Below, piece by piece: positions 1 through 7,749 of a stretch of DNA of 20,328 nt; the first letter of the stretch is position 1, and every line of letters starts with the position of its first letter. The stretch spans positions 1 to 20,328 of the forward strand of contig JADJOG010000032.1 in the NCBI GenBank assembly GCA_016713865.1. Reading direction: 5' to 3'. The position numbers and the translations under genes were made by a program. This DNA comes from Flavobacteriales bacterium. Lineage in GTDB: Bacteria > Bacteroidota > Bacteroidia > Flavobacteriales_F > PHOS-HE28. The notes under the pieces were generated by a model. That model searched no databases. It was given only the letters and a program-made list of their open reading frames with translations, and was not told the origin of the DNA.

Positions 1-102
1 GGCAAGGTGACCACGACGGTCAGCTCTGTTGCAACACCTGCCATGACGGGCAACCTGGCCGCAAGCCCGGAGGTGCTGGCGCTTCTGGCCACCGGTTGGT
101 GA
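1..102 (+). CDS. 3' end of an unidentified protein (partial)
   Basis: Frame 1 is open from the window edge to a TGA at 100-102, giving 33 residues that end in LLATGW. The start lies outside the window, so the function cannot be judged from this tail, which is small-residue rich (Ala, Thr, Val, Gly). Its stop directly abuts the stop of the minus-strand gene at 103, so the two genes are convergent with no spacer. The frame is short enough that it could be chance, but the exact stop-to-stop abutment favours a real gene end. Confidence 0.45.
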   Translation, partial: GKVTTTVSSVATPAMTGNLAASPEVLALLATGW

Positions 103-444
103 TCACTCAATCGTGAACGGCTGCGAGAGGGAGACCTCCTTCGCAACAATGGAGAGCACATGCGTGCCCCGTGGCAGCTGGCCCTTATCGAGGCGGCGCA
201 CCAGATCACCAGTGAACGCCTTGCCTTCTTCGCGGTATAGCACGCGGCCCTGCTGGTCGCGCACCTCCAGAACCAGCTTGCCGAGCTTCTTGCAATTGGC
301 CACCTGCACCTGCACGAAGGCCGAAGCGCGTGAGCAACTCACATTCAGCTTCGCATTCGATTCACAGCCACCGCCTTCGGCATGCATAGGCAGGCAAAAA
401 GCCATGGCAGCGCTGACGGTGATCGCATGAAGAAGCCTGAGCAT
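103..444 (-). CDS. small secreted protein of unknown function (113 aa)
   Basis: The 113-residue product begins with a signal peptide (about residues 1-22, hydrophobic core ITVSAAMAF, ending MHA). The mature part has three Cys residues in its first third. It then has a beta-rich half in which LVLEVRDQQGRVLYREE is followed by LPRGTHVLSI. That half resembles the compact Ig-like fold of T9SS C-terminal sorting domains (strand, DxxGRxx turn, GxYxL-like strand), but the protein is too short to be a normal T9SS cargo. It is probably a periplasmic or exported protein. It lies 39 nt downstream of the glycosylasparaginase gene on the same strand, but has its own near-perfect promoter in that gap. Function unknown. 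Confidence 0.72.
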   Translation of the reverse strand: MLRLLHAITVSAAMAFCLPMHAEGGGCESNAKLNVSCSRASAFVQVQVANCKKLGKLVLEVRDQQGRVLYREEGKAFTGDLVRRLDKGQLPRGTHVLSIVAKEVSLSQPFTIE

Positions 445-448
445 GAGG

Positions 449-480
449 CAAATGTAGGCGACCGTCGAATAGGATCCAAA
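449..480 (-). promoter_or_regulatory. Bacteroidota sigma-ABfr type promoter (TTTG-N20-TACATTTG)
   Basis: Read on the minus strand, TTTG (480-477) is followed by exactly 20 nt and then TACATTTG (456-449). This is a full match to the Bacteroidota -33 TTTG / -7 TAnnTTTG consensus with a normal spacer. The -7 box ends only 4 nt before the ATG of the 113-residue gene, so the transcript would be leaderless or nearly so. The promoter sits wholly in the 39-nt gap after the glycosylasparaginase stop codon. Confidence 0.6.
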
Positions 481-483
481 TCC

Positions 484-1473
484 TCAAGCGAGCTCGAACT
501 GGGATTGCTGCAGCGTGGTGCCGCCTACAGTGCTCAGCGCATAGCTGAAGCCCTTGCGCAGCGCGAAGCCGCCATATGCGCCATCGGCTCGTATAGCGAG
601 GAAACCCACCTGCATATCGCTCAGATCCTTGTGCTTGCGGATGATTCGGTCCGCGGCTTCGCGGCAGGCTTCTTCCGGGCTTCGGCCTTGGCGCATGAGC
701 TCAACCACGGTATGACTGCCCGCCGTACGGATCATGAGTTCGCCGACACCTGTGGCGCAAGCGGCACCGGCCTCACCATCGACGAAGAGGCCCGCGCCAA
801 TGATGGGACTGTCGCCAACGCGACCGTGGATCTTGTAGGCCATGCCGCTGGTGGTGCATGACCCCGCGAGCCACCCTTCCGCATCCATGGCTATAAGGCC
901 GATGGTATCGTGGTTCTCGATGTTTGCCACTGGCTTGTATTGCGAGGTCTCGGCCCATTTGCGCCATGCCGCCTGCACATCATCCAGCACCAGATCCTTG
1001 CGCTCGAAACCGTTCTCCAAGGCCCAACGCTCAGCACCGGCGCCAACGAGCATCACATGCGGGGTCTTCTCCATCACGGCTCGCGCAATGCTGATCGGAT
1101 GCTCAAAACGCTGCACGAAGGCCACCGAGCCCGCCCTGCCTTCATGATCCTGTATGCAGGCATCAAGCGTCACGTGCCCATCGCGATCGGGATTGCCGCC
1201 GAGGCCTACGCTCCTGTTGGTGAAATCGCTCTCGGTCACCATAACGCCCTGCTCCACGGCATCGAGCACGCTGCCACCATTGGCGAGCACCTCCATGGCC
1301 TTCGCATTCGCAGGCATGCCATGATCCCATGTGCTGAGGATGATTGGGCCCTTACCCTTGGCGAGCACGACGGACCCACCAACCTTCGTTCCCTCCTGTC
1401 CTGTGCAACCGGTTGCCAGCGCAGCCGTGCCGGCCAAACCGAGCTTGATGAAATGCCTCCGATCCTGCGTCAT
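484..1473 (-). CDS. N4-(beta-N-acetylglucosaminyl)-L-asparaginase (glycosylasparaginase), Ntn-hydrolase
   Basis: This 329-residue protein belongs to the asparaginase type 2 / aspartylglucosaminidase family, which cleaves the GlcNAc-Asn bond left after N-glycoprotein digestion. The autocleavage site is visible as NHDTIGLIAMD, making T190 the predicted new N-terminal nucleophile. Substrate-pocket signatures follow: GSCTTSGMAYKIHGRVGDSP and then ATGVGE. The N terminus carries a twin-arginine motif (DRRHFIK, residues 4-10), a hydrophobic stretch and a Cys at 23 (LATGC). It is therefore probably Tat-exported and perhaps lipid-anchored. The length is normal for bacterial family members. It is divergent, with 35 bp between start codons, from a sugar transporter and sugar kinase that could handle the released GlcNAc. 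The family call is strong; the substrate is inferred from family and context. Confidence 0.93.
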   Translation of the reverse strand: MTQDRRHFIKLGLAGTAALATGCTGQEGTKVGGSVVLAKGKGPIILSTWDHGMPANAKAMEVLANGGSVLDAVEQGVMVTESDFTNRSVGLGGNPDRDGHVTLDACIQDHEGRAGSVAFVQRFEHPISIARAVMEKTPHVMLVGAGAERWALENGFERKDLVLDDVQAAWRKWAETSQYKPVANIENHDTIGLIAMDAEGWLAGSCTTSGMAYKIHGRVGDSPIIGAGLFVDGEAGAACATGVGELMIRTAGSHTVVELMRQGRSPEEACREAADRIIRKHKDLSDMQVGFLAIRADGAYGGFALRKGFSYALSTVGGTTLQQSQFELA

Positions 1474-1508
1474 GCGCGAGCCAATGTAACGTCCATCTTT
1501 GGCCGAGC
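1474..1508. promoter_or_regulatory. compact divergent promoter region
   Basis: Only 35 bp separate the start codons of the glycosylasparaginase (minus) and the sugar transporter (plus). The plus strand has CATCTTTG at 1494-1501 and the minus strand has TACATTGG at 1488-1481. Each matches TAnnTTTG at all but one fixed position. Neither has a clear TTTG -33 box at the right distance, so this is a plausible but imperfect assignment. Confidence 0.3.
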
Positions 1509-2810
1509 ATGAATCAACGGTCCTACCTCGGTCCTTTCGCCACGGTCACCAGCCTCTTCTTCATGTGGGGCTTCATCACCGTGCTGGTCGACTCATTGGT
1601 GCCGCGGCTGCGCGAGGTGTTCGAGCTCTCCTATTTCCAAGCGGGCCTGGTGCAGTTCGCCTTCTTCATCGCCTACGGATTGGTGAGCATACCGGCCGGC
1701 TGGCTGCTGGCGCGCATCGGATACAAGCAGGGCATGCTCATCGGCCTGGCCGCCATGGGTGCTGGCTGCTTGCTCTTCTGGCCCGCTGCCGGGCTGCGCG
1801 TATTCCCCCTCTTCCTCATGGGCTACTTCATCGTCGCCGCAGGCATGACGGTGCTGCAAGTAGCCGCGAACCCGTACGTGGCCGTGCTCGGCGAAGAGCG
1901 CGGAGCCAGCAGCCGCTTGAATCTCGCGCAGGCCTTCAACAGCGTGGGCACCACCATCGCACCAATCATAGGCGCGCAGTTCATCCTCAGCGACAAGATC
2001 CTTTCGGGCGACGCGATCGCATTGCTCGGCGCGGATGACCGTGAAGCCTATCTCGCCGCTGAAGCCAGCGCCGTGCAGGGCCCATTCCTCGTATTGGCGG
2101 GCGCTCTGTTGCTGCTCGCGCTGATTGTTGCCGTGGCGCGCTTGCCGAGGATCCTGGATACAGAGCACACGGGCAGTTATTGGCAGGCACTCTCCCGCCC
2201 GCGCTTGCTGCTCGGGGCTTTCGGCATCTTCCTGTATGTGGGCGCTGAAGTGGCCATCGGCACTTACCTCGTGAACTACTTCCTGAGCATGGACCTCGCC
2301 GAGGCCATTCGCACGAACGGTTTCACGAATTGGGTGGCCACCACCTTGCACGGCAAGCCGCTCGACTCGGTTGATGCGAAAGGCGTGGTGGCCTCTTTCG
2401 TCGCGCTGTACTGGGGCGGCGCCATGGTCGGCCGTTTCGTGGGATCAGCGCTCACCTTGGTGGTGCGACCACCTCTTGTTCTCGCGGCATTCGGCTTCGC
2501 GGCCATCGGCCTCATACTCATCAGCATGAACGCCGATGGCTTCACCGCGATGTGGAGCATCCTTGCCGTTGGCCTGTTCAACTCCGTGATGTTCCCCACG
2601 ATCTTCACGGAAGCCATCGAAGGCATGGGCGACCTGAAGCCACAGGCATCGGGCATCCTATGCACCGCAATCGCTGGTGGCGCGTTCATCCCCCCGCTCT
2701 TGGGCCGCTTGGCCGATGGCTTCGGATTTAAAACTGCCTTCGTGCTGCTGCTCGCGTGCTATGGTTTCATTGTATCGTACGGCTTCTTCACCAAACGGCG
2801 CCCGGCATGA
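1509..2810 (+). CDS. sugar MFS transporter, FucP/GluP (FHS) family
   Basis: A 433-residue, very hydrophobic protein with about 12 membrane helices belongs to the fucose/glucose/galactose-type H+ symporters of the major facilitator superfamily. Family hallmarks visible are the early helix FFMWGFITVLVDSLVP, GLVQFAFFIAYG, and in helix 4-5 the conserved AANPYVAVLG followed by SSRLNLAQAFNSVGT. Length is typical. It should act in the inner membrane and import a monosaccharide or amino sugar; specificity cannot be read from sequence alone. The start at 1509 gives a canonical N terminus of the family. Its stop overlaps the ROK kinase start (ATGA, 2807-2810), so the two are translationally coupled, and the divergent glycosylasparaginase suggests GlcNAc as a candidate substrate (inference). 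Confidence 0.93.
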   Translation: MNQRSYLGPFATVTSLFFMWGFITVLVDSLVPRLREVFELSYFQAGLVQFAFFIAYGLVSIPAGWLLARIGYKQGMLIGLAAMGAGCLLFWPAAGLRVFPLFLMGYFIVAAGMTVLQVAANPYVAVLGEERGASSRLNLAQAFNSVGTTIAPIIGAQFILSDKILSGDAIALLGADDREAYLAAEASAVQGPFLVLAGALLLLALIVAVARLPRILDTEHTGSYWQALSRPRLLLGAFGIFLYVGAEVAIGTYLVNYFLSMDLAEAIRTNGFTNWVATTLHGKPLDSVDAKGVVASFVALYWGGAMVGRFVGSALTLVVRPPLVLAAFGFAAIGLILISMNADGFTAMWSILAVGLFNSVMFPTIFTEAIEGMGDLKPQASGILCTAIAGGAFIPPLLGRLADGFGFKTAFVLLLACYGFIVSYGFFTKRRPA

Positions 2811-3726
2811 TCCTCGGCATCGACATCGGCGGCACCACCAGCAAGCTCGGCTTGGTACGCGATGGCAGTGTGATCGCTCGCGCGCGCATCAGCACAACCG
2901 GGCATGCCGATGATCATGCTTTCGCTGACTCGCTCGCGGAAGAAGCCAAACGCCTCGCAGTGGGTCTCGGTCAGGATATGCTGTCGGTGGCAATCGGCGC
3001 GCCCAATGCGAACCAGCTCACGGGGATCATCGAGATGGCGCCCAACCTGCCGTGGAAGCACGATGTGCCATTGGCGCGCATGATGAGCGATCGTCTTGGT
3101 GTGCCTGCCACGCTCGGCAACGATGCCAATGCTGCCGCGCTGGGCGAGTGGCGCTACGGCGCGGGCCAAGGCATCGACGACCTGCTTGTGGTCACATTAG
3201 GAACGGGTGTAGGAAGCGGATTCATCGTGAATGGCCGACTCGTGCTGGGCAGCGCTGGAAATGCAGGTGAACTGGGCCACACGATCCTGATCCCCGGCGG
3301 TCGCGATTGCTCCTGCGGAAGGAAGGGCTGCCTCGAAGCGTACGTCAGCATTCGTGGCATGATCGCCACGTATCGCGAAGCGGTGTGCGGCGAGCAGCAA
3401 GCGGCAAGTGCGCCGAGCGATGTGAAAAGAATCGCGGAGCGAGCGCGCGATGGCGATGCCGCCGCGATAGAGTGCTTCACGCGCACCACGCAGTGGCTGC
3501 CCATCGGATTGGCGAATGCCGTATGCGCCACAGGTCCCAAACGCATCGTGATTTTCGGCGGGATCGCGCGCAACGGCGAATTGCTCATGATACCTTGCGC
3601 GAGCGCTTCCATGCAACGTTGCTCAATATCTATCAAGGCCGTGTTGATCTGACCGTGAGCGGGCTTGAGGATGATGATGCCGCCTTGCTCGGCGCAGCCG
3701 CACTCGGAGAGTTGGCATTGCATTGA
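2807..3726 (+). CDS. ROK-family sugar kinase (glucokinase or GlcNAc kinase-like), frameshifted near 3585
   Basis: ROK-family kinase that would phosphorylate the imported sugar with ATP. The start at 2807 overlaps the transporter stop and gives MILGIDIGGT, the phosphate-binding motif. Other landmarks are GNDANAA with catalytic D106, LGTGVGSG, GELGH with H158, and the ROK zinc motif CSCGRKGCLE (C168, C170, C175). The frame read from 2807 ends at 3652 with a meaningless tail. After IVIFGGIARNGELL the protein signal continues in another frame as HDTLRERFHATLL, then DDAALLGAAALGEL, ending at 3726. One base is missing near 3584-3587, and with it restored the product is 306 residues, normal for ROK kinases. 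This is either a sequencing error or a recent truncation that would remove the C-terminal helix. Confidence 0.9.
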
Positions 3727-3739
3727 AGAACGGCACGCT

Positions 3740-3765
3740 GTGAGCCGCGATCACAAGCGGCTCAC
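3740..3765. terminator. bidirectional hairpin between convergent genes
   Basis: GTGAGCCGC (3740-3748) is a perfect reverse complement of GCGGCTCAC (3757-3765), with an 8-nt loop. The hairpin lies between the end of the ROK kinase (3726) and the stop of the minus-strand gene (3751-3753). One arm encodes the last codons of that gene. There is no strong T-run on either side, so this is a terminator-like structure placed where a shared terminator is expected rather than a textbook intrinsic terminator. Confidence 0.6.
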
Positions 3766-4035
3766 CACCTCCTCGATCCCATCCTTCAGCTTCTCGCAGG
3801 CGCGCACGGTATCCATCAGGAGTTCCGCGCGCGGCGTAAGCGTGCTCTCGCGCAAGGCATCAACTTGTTTCACGAGATCCGCGCAGCGCGGCTCGCTTGA
3901 TATTCCGCGTTCCATCTGCGCATCGATGTCGGCGATGAGCGTCTCATCGATGCGGCCGTGCCGCAGTTCGGTCTGTAGCATGAGCACCGTGCGGCGCAAC
4001 GTGCGAAGGGCGCGAGCGAGGGCGAGATCCGTCAT
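3751..4035 (-). CDS. small helical protein of unknown function (94 aa)
   Basis: From the ATG at 4035 this frame encodes 94 residues beginning MTDLALARALRTLRRTV and ending EEVVSRL. The frame stays open upstream to a TTG at 4137. I prefer the ATG because the extra 34 residues are low in structure and rich in Ser, Arg and His. The protein has no signal peptide or membrane helix. It is predicted almost entirely helical, with alternating Leu/Ile and Arg/Glu residues, and could be a small cytoplasmic scaffold or regulator. I recognise no family. It is convergent with the ROK kinase and divergent from the CotH-like gene. No clear ribosome binding site is visible, which is common in Bacteroidota. Confidence 0.6.
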   Translation of the reverse strand: MTDLALARALRTLRRTVLMLQTELRHGRIDETLIADIDAQMERGISSEPRCADLVKQVDALRESTLTPRAELLMDTVRACEKLKDGIEEVVSRL

Positions 4036-4103
4036 CGGTCGGCGAAGATGGAGATCGGCACCAACGCTGCCACTTGAGTGCGTTGCAGCCTTCCTAGAAT
4101 CTT

Positions 4104-4119
4104 CTTCAACAAGTTGAAG
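4104..4119. promoter_or_regulatory. 16-bp perfect palindrome, possible operator
   Basis: CTTCAACAAGTTGAAG has 7-bp arms around a 2-bp centre. It sits in the 194-bp divergent spacer between the small helical gene (start 4035) and the CotH-like gene (start 4230). The 2-bp centre argues for a protein-binding dyad rather than a hairpin. It overlaps no supported coding sequence if the small gene starts at 4035. Confidence 0.35.
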
Positions 4120-4158
4120 TGTCGGTCGGGCAGTCAAAAGCCGATGTTATCCGGTCGT

Positions 4159-4166
4159 TAGGTTTG
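4159..4166 (+). promoter_or_regulatory. -7 promoter element TAGGTTTG for the CotH-like gene
   Basis: TAGGTTTG is an exact match to the Bacteroidota -7 consensus TAnnTTTG and would start transcription about 55-60 nt before the ATG at 4230. No good TTTG -33 box is seen 19-21 nt upstream, which lowers confidence. A GGAGG at 4215-4219, 10 nt before the ATG, is the probable ribosome binding site. Confidence 0.35.
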
Positions 4167-4229
4167 CCTGCCTTCCATGTTACCGCAAGCGGCTGTTCGT
4201 TGTGCAGTGCAAGTGGAGGTCCTCGACTG

Positions 4230-6548
4230 ATGCGTTACAAGATCTTGGGTGCCGCGCTGTGCTGCGCGCTGCTGGGAACCGATGTGCTGGCGCAATGCTG
4301 CGACCATACGCTGGCCATGCAAGACACCTACGGCGATGGATGGAACGGTGGCAATCTGCAAGTGCGCATCAATGGCGTGCTCATCGGCACCTACTCCGCG
4401 AGCGGCAACGGATCGATCACGAGCTTCGAGGCATGCAACGGAGATGTCATCCTGCTCACCTACACCGCCGGTGCATGGGAGGAAGAGAACAGCTATCAGC
4501 TCTATGGCACTGCAGGCAACGTGTTACACGCGGCAGGTCCTAACCCGCCCGTGGGCCAGGTGTGGAGCGGCACCACCGATTGCGACGCGACCGTGCTGCC
4601 GGGCTCCGTGCCCTGCGCTGCGCTTCCCATCGATACCGCCAATTGCGTGCTGGTGAACAACAGTGGTAGTGCAGGCTCTGGCATCGCCGCGGGCTGCGCC
4701 AACTACCAAGGCGGCGACTTGTGGTACAGCATGGTGGTGCCTCCTTCGGGCACTGTAGTAGTTCACACCCAGAACACCGGAGGGCTGAACGATACAGGGC
4801 TCGCCCTGTGGACCGGCCCCAACTGCTTCTCGCTGACCCGTCGTGCCTGCGACGACGATTCTGGCGTTGACTACTTCTCACGGATCTACATGCAAGAGCT
4901 CACGCCGGGCGATCTGCTGGTCTTCCAGGTCTTCGGCTACGGCGGTGCCAGTGGCGCATTCGAGCTGTGCGTCGCAGACCCGGGCACCATAGAAGTGATC
5001 AGCTCGGAACTACCCATCATGCTCATCAACACCAATGGGCAGAGCATCCCTTTTCAAGGCGGGATCACGGCCCAGATGGAACTGAAGTACGCTGGCGCAG
5101 GCAACCTCACCTTCCTCAGTGGACCATCGAACGAGTACAATGGCCAGGTCTCCATCGGCGTGCGCGGCGCCACATCCGCGGGCTATCCGCAGCGGCCCTA
5201 CAAGATGGAGACGCGCACCAGCACCGGCGCGAACAACAACGTGGCCTTGCTGGGCATGCCCGCCGAGAACGATTGGGTGCTGCTCTCCAACTACAACGAC
5301 CGCTCCTTGGTGCGCAACGCGCTGGCCTTCCACTTGGCACGCAGCATGGGGCAGTATGCGCCGCGCGTGCATCTCTGCGAAGTAATCCTGAATGGCAACT
5401 ACCGGGGCATCTACACCTTCGGCGAGAAGATCAAGCGCGACAATGGCCGCGTGAACATCGCGCGGCTGGACTCGAACGAGATCGCGGGCGATGATCTCAC
5501 CGGCGGATACATCCTCCAGCAGAACCTGCGCGGCACCAACGACAGCTTCGAGTCCAACTTCTCGCCCATCGATCATCCCGGTTTCGATGTTCATTTCCTC
5601 TACGAGTACCCATCGGCCGATGATATCGTTGCGCAGCAGCGCGCCTTCATCGCCAGTTTCATCGATAGCCTGGAGACTGCGCTGTACAGCCCCGCATTCG
5701 CCGATCCTGATATCGGCTACCGCCGCTACCTCGATGTGCCCTCCTTCATCAACTACTTCCTGGTGAACGAGGTGGCGCGCAGCAACGATGGCTTCAAGAA
5801 GAGCGTGTTCTTCCACAAGAACAAGAACAGCAATGGCGGCAAGCTGAAGGCCGGGCCGGTGTGGGACTTCGATTGGGCGTGGAAGAACATCAACGAGTGC
5901 AACGTGGTGCAAGGACCGAACGGTTCGGGGTGGTCGCATCGCATCAACGATTGCCCGACGGACAACTACTCCACCGGCTGGATGATCCGCCTGCTGCAGG
6001 ACAACACCTTCACCACCGAACTGCGCTGCACCTATGAGTACGAGCGCTTGCACGCGCTAAGCCAAGCCTCCATCGATGCCTTCATTGATAGTGTGGGCGC
6101 CTTGGTGCAGAATGCGCAAGCGCGACATTTCCAGAAATGGCCCATCCTCGGCATGTCAGGCCCTGCGCCTGAGAGCGGCCCCTTCGGCGCCACCTATGCG
6201 CAGGACCTGCAATTCCTGAAGCAATGGATCGCCATCCGCTTGGCCTGGTTGGACACCAACATACCCGGCCTTTGCAGCGGCGTGGGCGTGGCCGAAGCTT
6301 CAGAAACTGATGCGCTGCGCGTGTACACCGAAGCCGGCACCGGTCGCGTGAGCTTCGCGGGCAACTGGGCAGCGGGAAATCACCATCTGCTCATCCACGA
6401 CATGGCGGGACGCGAAGTGCGCAGCATTCCCATTGCACAAGGCGCCAGCATTATTGACCTGCACCTGGATCGCAGCGGCACGTACATGCACACCCTCTTG
6501 CGCGATGGCTTGGTCGTGAGCCGTGGAAAATTGGTGGTGGTGCTGTAG
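4230..6548 (+). CDS. secreted CotH kinase-family protein with T9SS C-terminal sorting domain
   Basis: This 772-residue secreted protein starts at the ATG at 4230, preceded by GGAGG, which gives a clear signal peptide (residues 1-22, ending LAQ). Domains in order are: a Cys-initiated module with TYGDGWNGG (residues 33-41) typical of secreted Bacteroidota proteins; a beta-sandwich module (about 135-250) with DLWYSMVVP and ACDDDSG; a CotH-type atypical kinase domain (about 265-690); and a T9SS-type C-terminal domain (about 695-772) with HDMAGREV. In the CotH domain WVLLSNYNDRSLVRN, GNYRGIYTFGEKIKRDNGRVN and GPVWDFDWAW (about residues 542-552, metal-binding DxD region) are present. CotH proteins of spore coats phosphorylate secreted proteins; the role of Bacteroidota members is largely unknown. 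The product is likely exported and attached to the cell surface. Confidence 0.92.
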   Translation: MRYKILGAALCCALLGTDVLAQCCDHTLAMQDTYGDGWNGGNLQVRINGVLIGTYSASGNGSITSFEACNGDVILLTYTAGAWEEENSYQLYGTAGNVLHAAGPNPPVGQVWSGTTDCDATVLPGSVPCAALPIDTANCVLVNNSGSAGSGIAAGCANYQGGDLWYSMVVPPSGTVVVHTQNTGGLNDTGLALWTGPNCFSLTRRACDDDSGVDYFSRIYMQELTPGDLLVFQVFGYGGASGAFELCVADPGTIEVISSELPIMLINTNGQSIPFQGGITAQMELKYAGAGNLTFLSGPSNEYNGQVSIGVRGATSAGYPQRPYKMETRTSTGANNNVALLGMPAENDWVLLSNYNDRSLVRNALAFHLARSMGQYAPRVHLCEVILNGNYRGIYTFGEKIKRDNGRVNIARLDSNEIAGDDLTGGYILQQNLRGTNDSFESNFSPIDHPGFDVHFLYEYPSADDIVAQQRAFIASFIDSLETALYSPAFADPDIGYRRYLDVPSFINYFLVNEVARSNDGFKKSVFFHKNKNSNGGKLKAGPVWDFDWAWKNINECNVVQGPNGSGWSHRINDCPTDNYSTGWMIRLLQDNTFTTELRCTYEYERLHALSQASIDAFIDSVGALVQNAQARHFQKWPILGMSGPAPESGPFGATYAQDLQFLKQWIAIRLAWLDTNIPGLCSGVGVAEASETDALRVYTEAGTGRVSFAGNWAAGNHHLLIHDMAGREVRSIPIAQGASIIDLHLDRSGTYMHTLLRDGLVVSRGKLVVVL

Positions 6549-6578
6549 AGCCGAGCTCCGATGCTCATGCCAAGCGAA

Positions 6579-7749
6579 TCACCGCAGCTCCAGCACCTGC
6601 CCCTCTTCCACCCAGATCTGCGACCGCACGCTTAATTCACCTCCCGGGTGTTCGCGACGATCTCGAGTGCGCCAATGATGGGTCGTCCGTACTCCAGCGT
6701 ACGGTATACCAGTGCACCATCTATGTCATCCGCAGCGAAGGCCCAGCCTGGCGGCTCATCGGGCAGCCCGAACGGATGGCTCACGAGCGGTATGAACACG
6801 CGTTCGTCCTCGAAGGGACCCACACGAACACGTTCCCTGCCAGGCCTTTCGCCAACCGCTCCGGTGTAAGCACTTCTTCCTCACGCAGACGGAAGGGACC
6901 CAGCACGCCCCAGCGTTCGCGGGTCATCAGCAGCATGGAACCTGTCAAAGGAGATAAGCCGCGGACGAAGTGCCCCGGTCCTCCGATCCCATTCACAGGC
7001 TCGAATTGCCCGATGATGACAATGTCATCCACCTCATCACCATTCAAATTCACGTGTTCATCCGGAGGGATGCCCGCAGGTATGATCACCTGCGGCTCCG
7101 CTGGTTCATGACCGAAGTCGAAGAGCGGATCCCGGACTATAGGCTTCGGTGGAAGCGGATCGCCTTCCTCACCATAGCCGTTCGGCACAAGCACCACATG
7201 CTTCGTCTTGACCACCACCCGGCCATAGGGATACGGGAGTTCGAATTCGAAGGCCGCGATGCTCGTGCCGGGGTGGTTCGCGCTGCGCAACACGAGCGTG
7301 AGCCCGTCGTGATGGTCGCCGGTCCCGTACCAGCCGTCCTGATCCTCGCCGATGGCCGGGCCGAACGGCCGCTCCAGCAGCCAGAACTCCGTGGGGTGGT
7401 CCTCATCGGTCCAGATCAGTTGCTTGAAGTGGATGCGCTCAGCGAGCAGTCCGGTATCGAGCCGGGTGCTGTCTTCTAAAGTGTACCAGCGTTGGTTGCT
7501 GGGCGTGTTCCACATCAACACGGCATTGCCACTGAGCGTGCGCACGCCCAACAGGTGCTTGCCCAAGTATCCGGGTTGCTCTGGATCGGAGATGTGAATC
7601 GTCCGGCTGTTGATCAGCAGGTCCGCGATGCCGTCGCCGGTCACGTCCACGTATTCATCGGGCGGGGCGCCGGGGATGATGCGGTCGCCTTGAGCCGCTG
7701 CACGCACCACAAGGAGACAAAAGGATAGCAGAAAAAAACGTCTGATCAT
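6579..7749 (-). CDS. secreted protein with two copies of a DxTGDGxxD repeat unit; two frameshifts
   Basis: Signal peptide (residues 1-20, ending AAAQ) followed by two tandem units of about 195 residues. Unit 1 opens IIPGAPPDEYVDVTGDGIAD and later has GVRTLSGNAVLMW. Unit 2 opens IIPAGIPPDEHVNLNGDE and later has GLSPLTGSMLLMT. The DxTGDGxxD pattern resembles the calcium-binding loop of FG-GAP/VCBS-type repeats, although the rest does not clearly match. The frame ends at 6781, but coding signal continues as GPFEDERVFIPLVSHPF after a missing base near 6820-6828. It shifts again near 6634-6637 to finish LSVRSQIWVEEGQVLELR at a TGA (6579-6581). Corrected length is about 390 residues. It is the last gene of a four-gene operon, with its start overlapping the preceding stop by 4 nt. 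Function unknown. Confidence 0.75.

Noticed and set aside
910..1512. Plus-strand open frame of 200 residues over the glycosylasparaginase
   Set aside because: Antisense to conserved Ntn-hydrolase sequence and without recognisable features.
1593..2351. Long antisense open frame of 252 residues inside the sugar transporter gene
   Set aside because: It mirrors the codon bias of the transporter, is rich in His, Glu, Gln and Arg with no domain, and the sense strand encodes a complete MFS protein.
5010..6053. Antisense open frame of 347 residues inside the CotH-like gene
   Set aside because: Sense strand has clear CotH motifs throughout; the antisense product is a low-complexity Val/Ala/His/Glu shadow.
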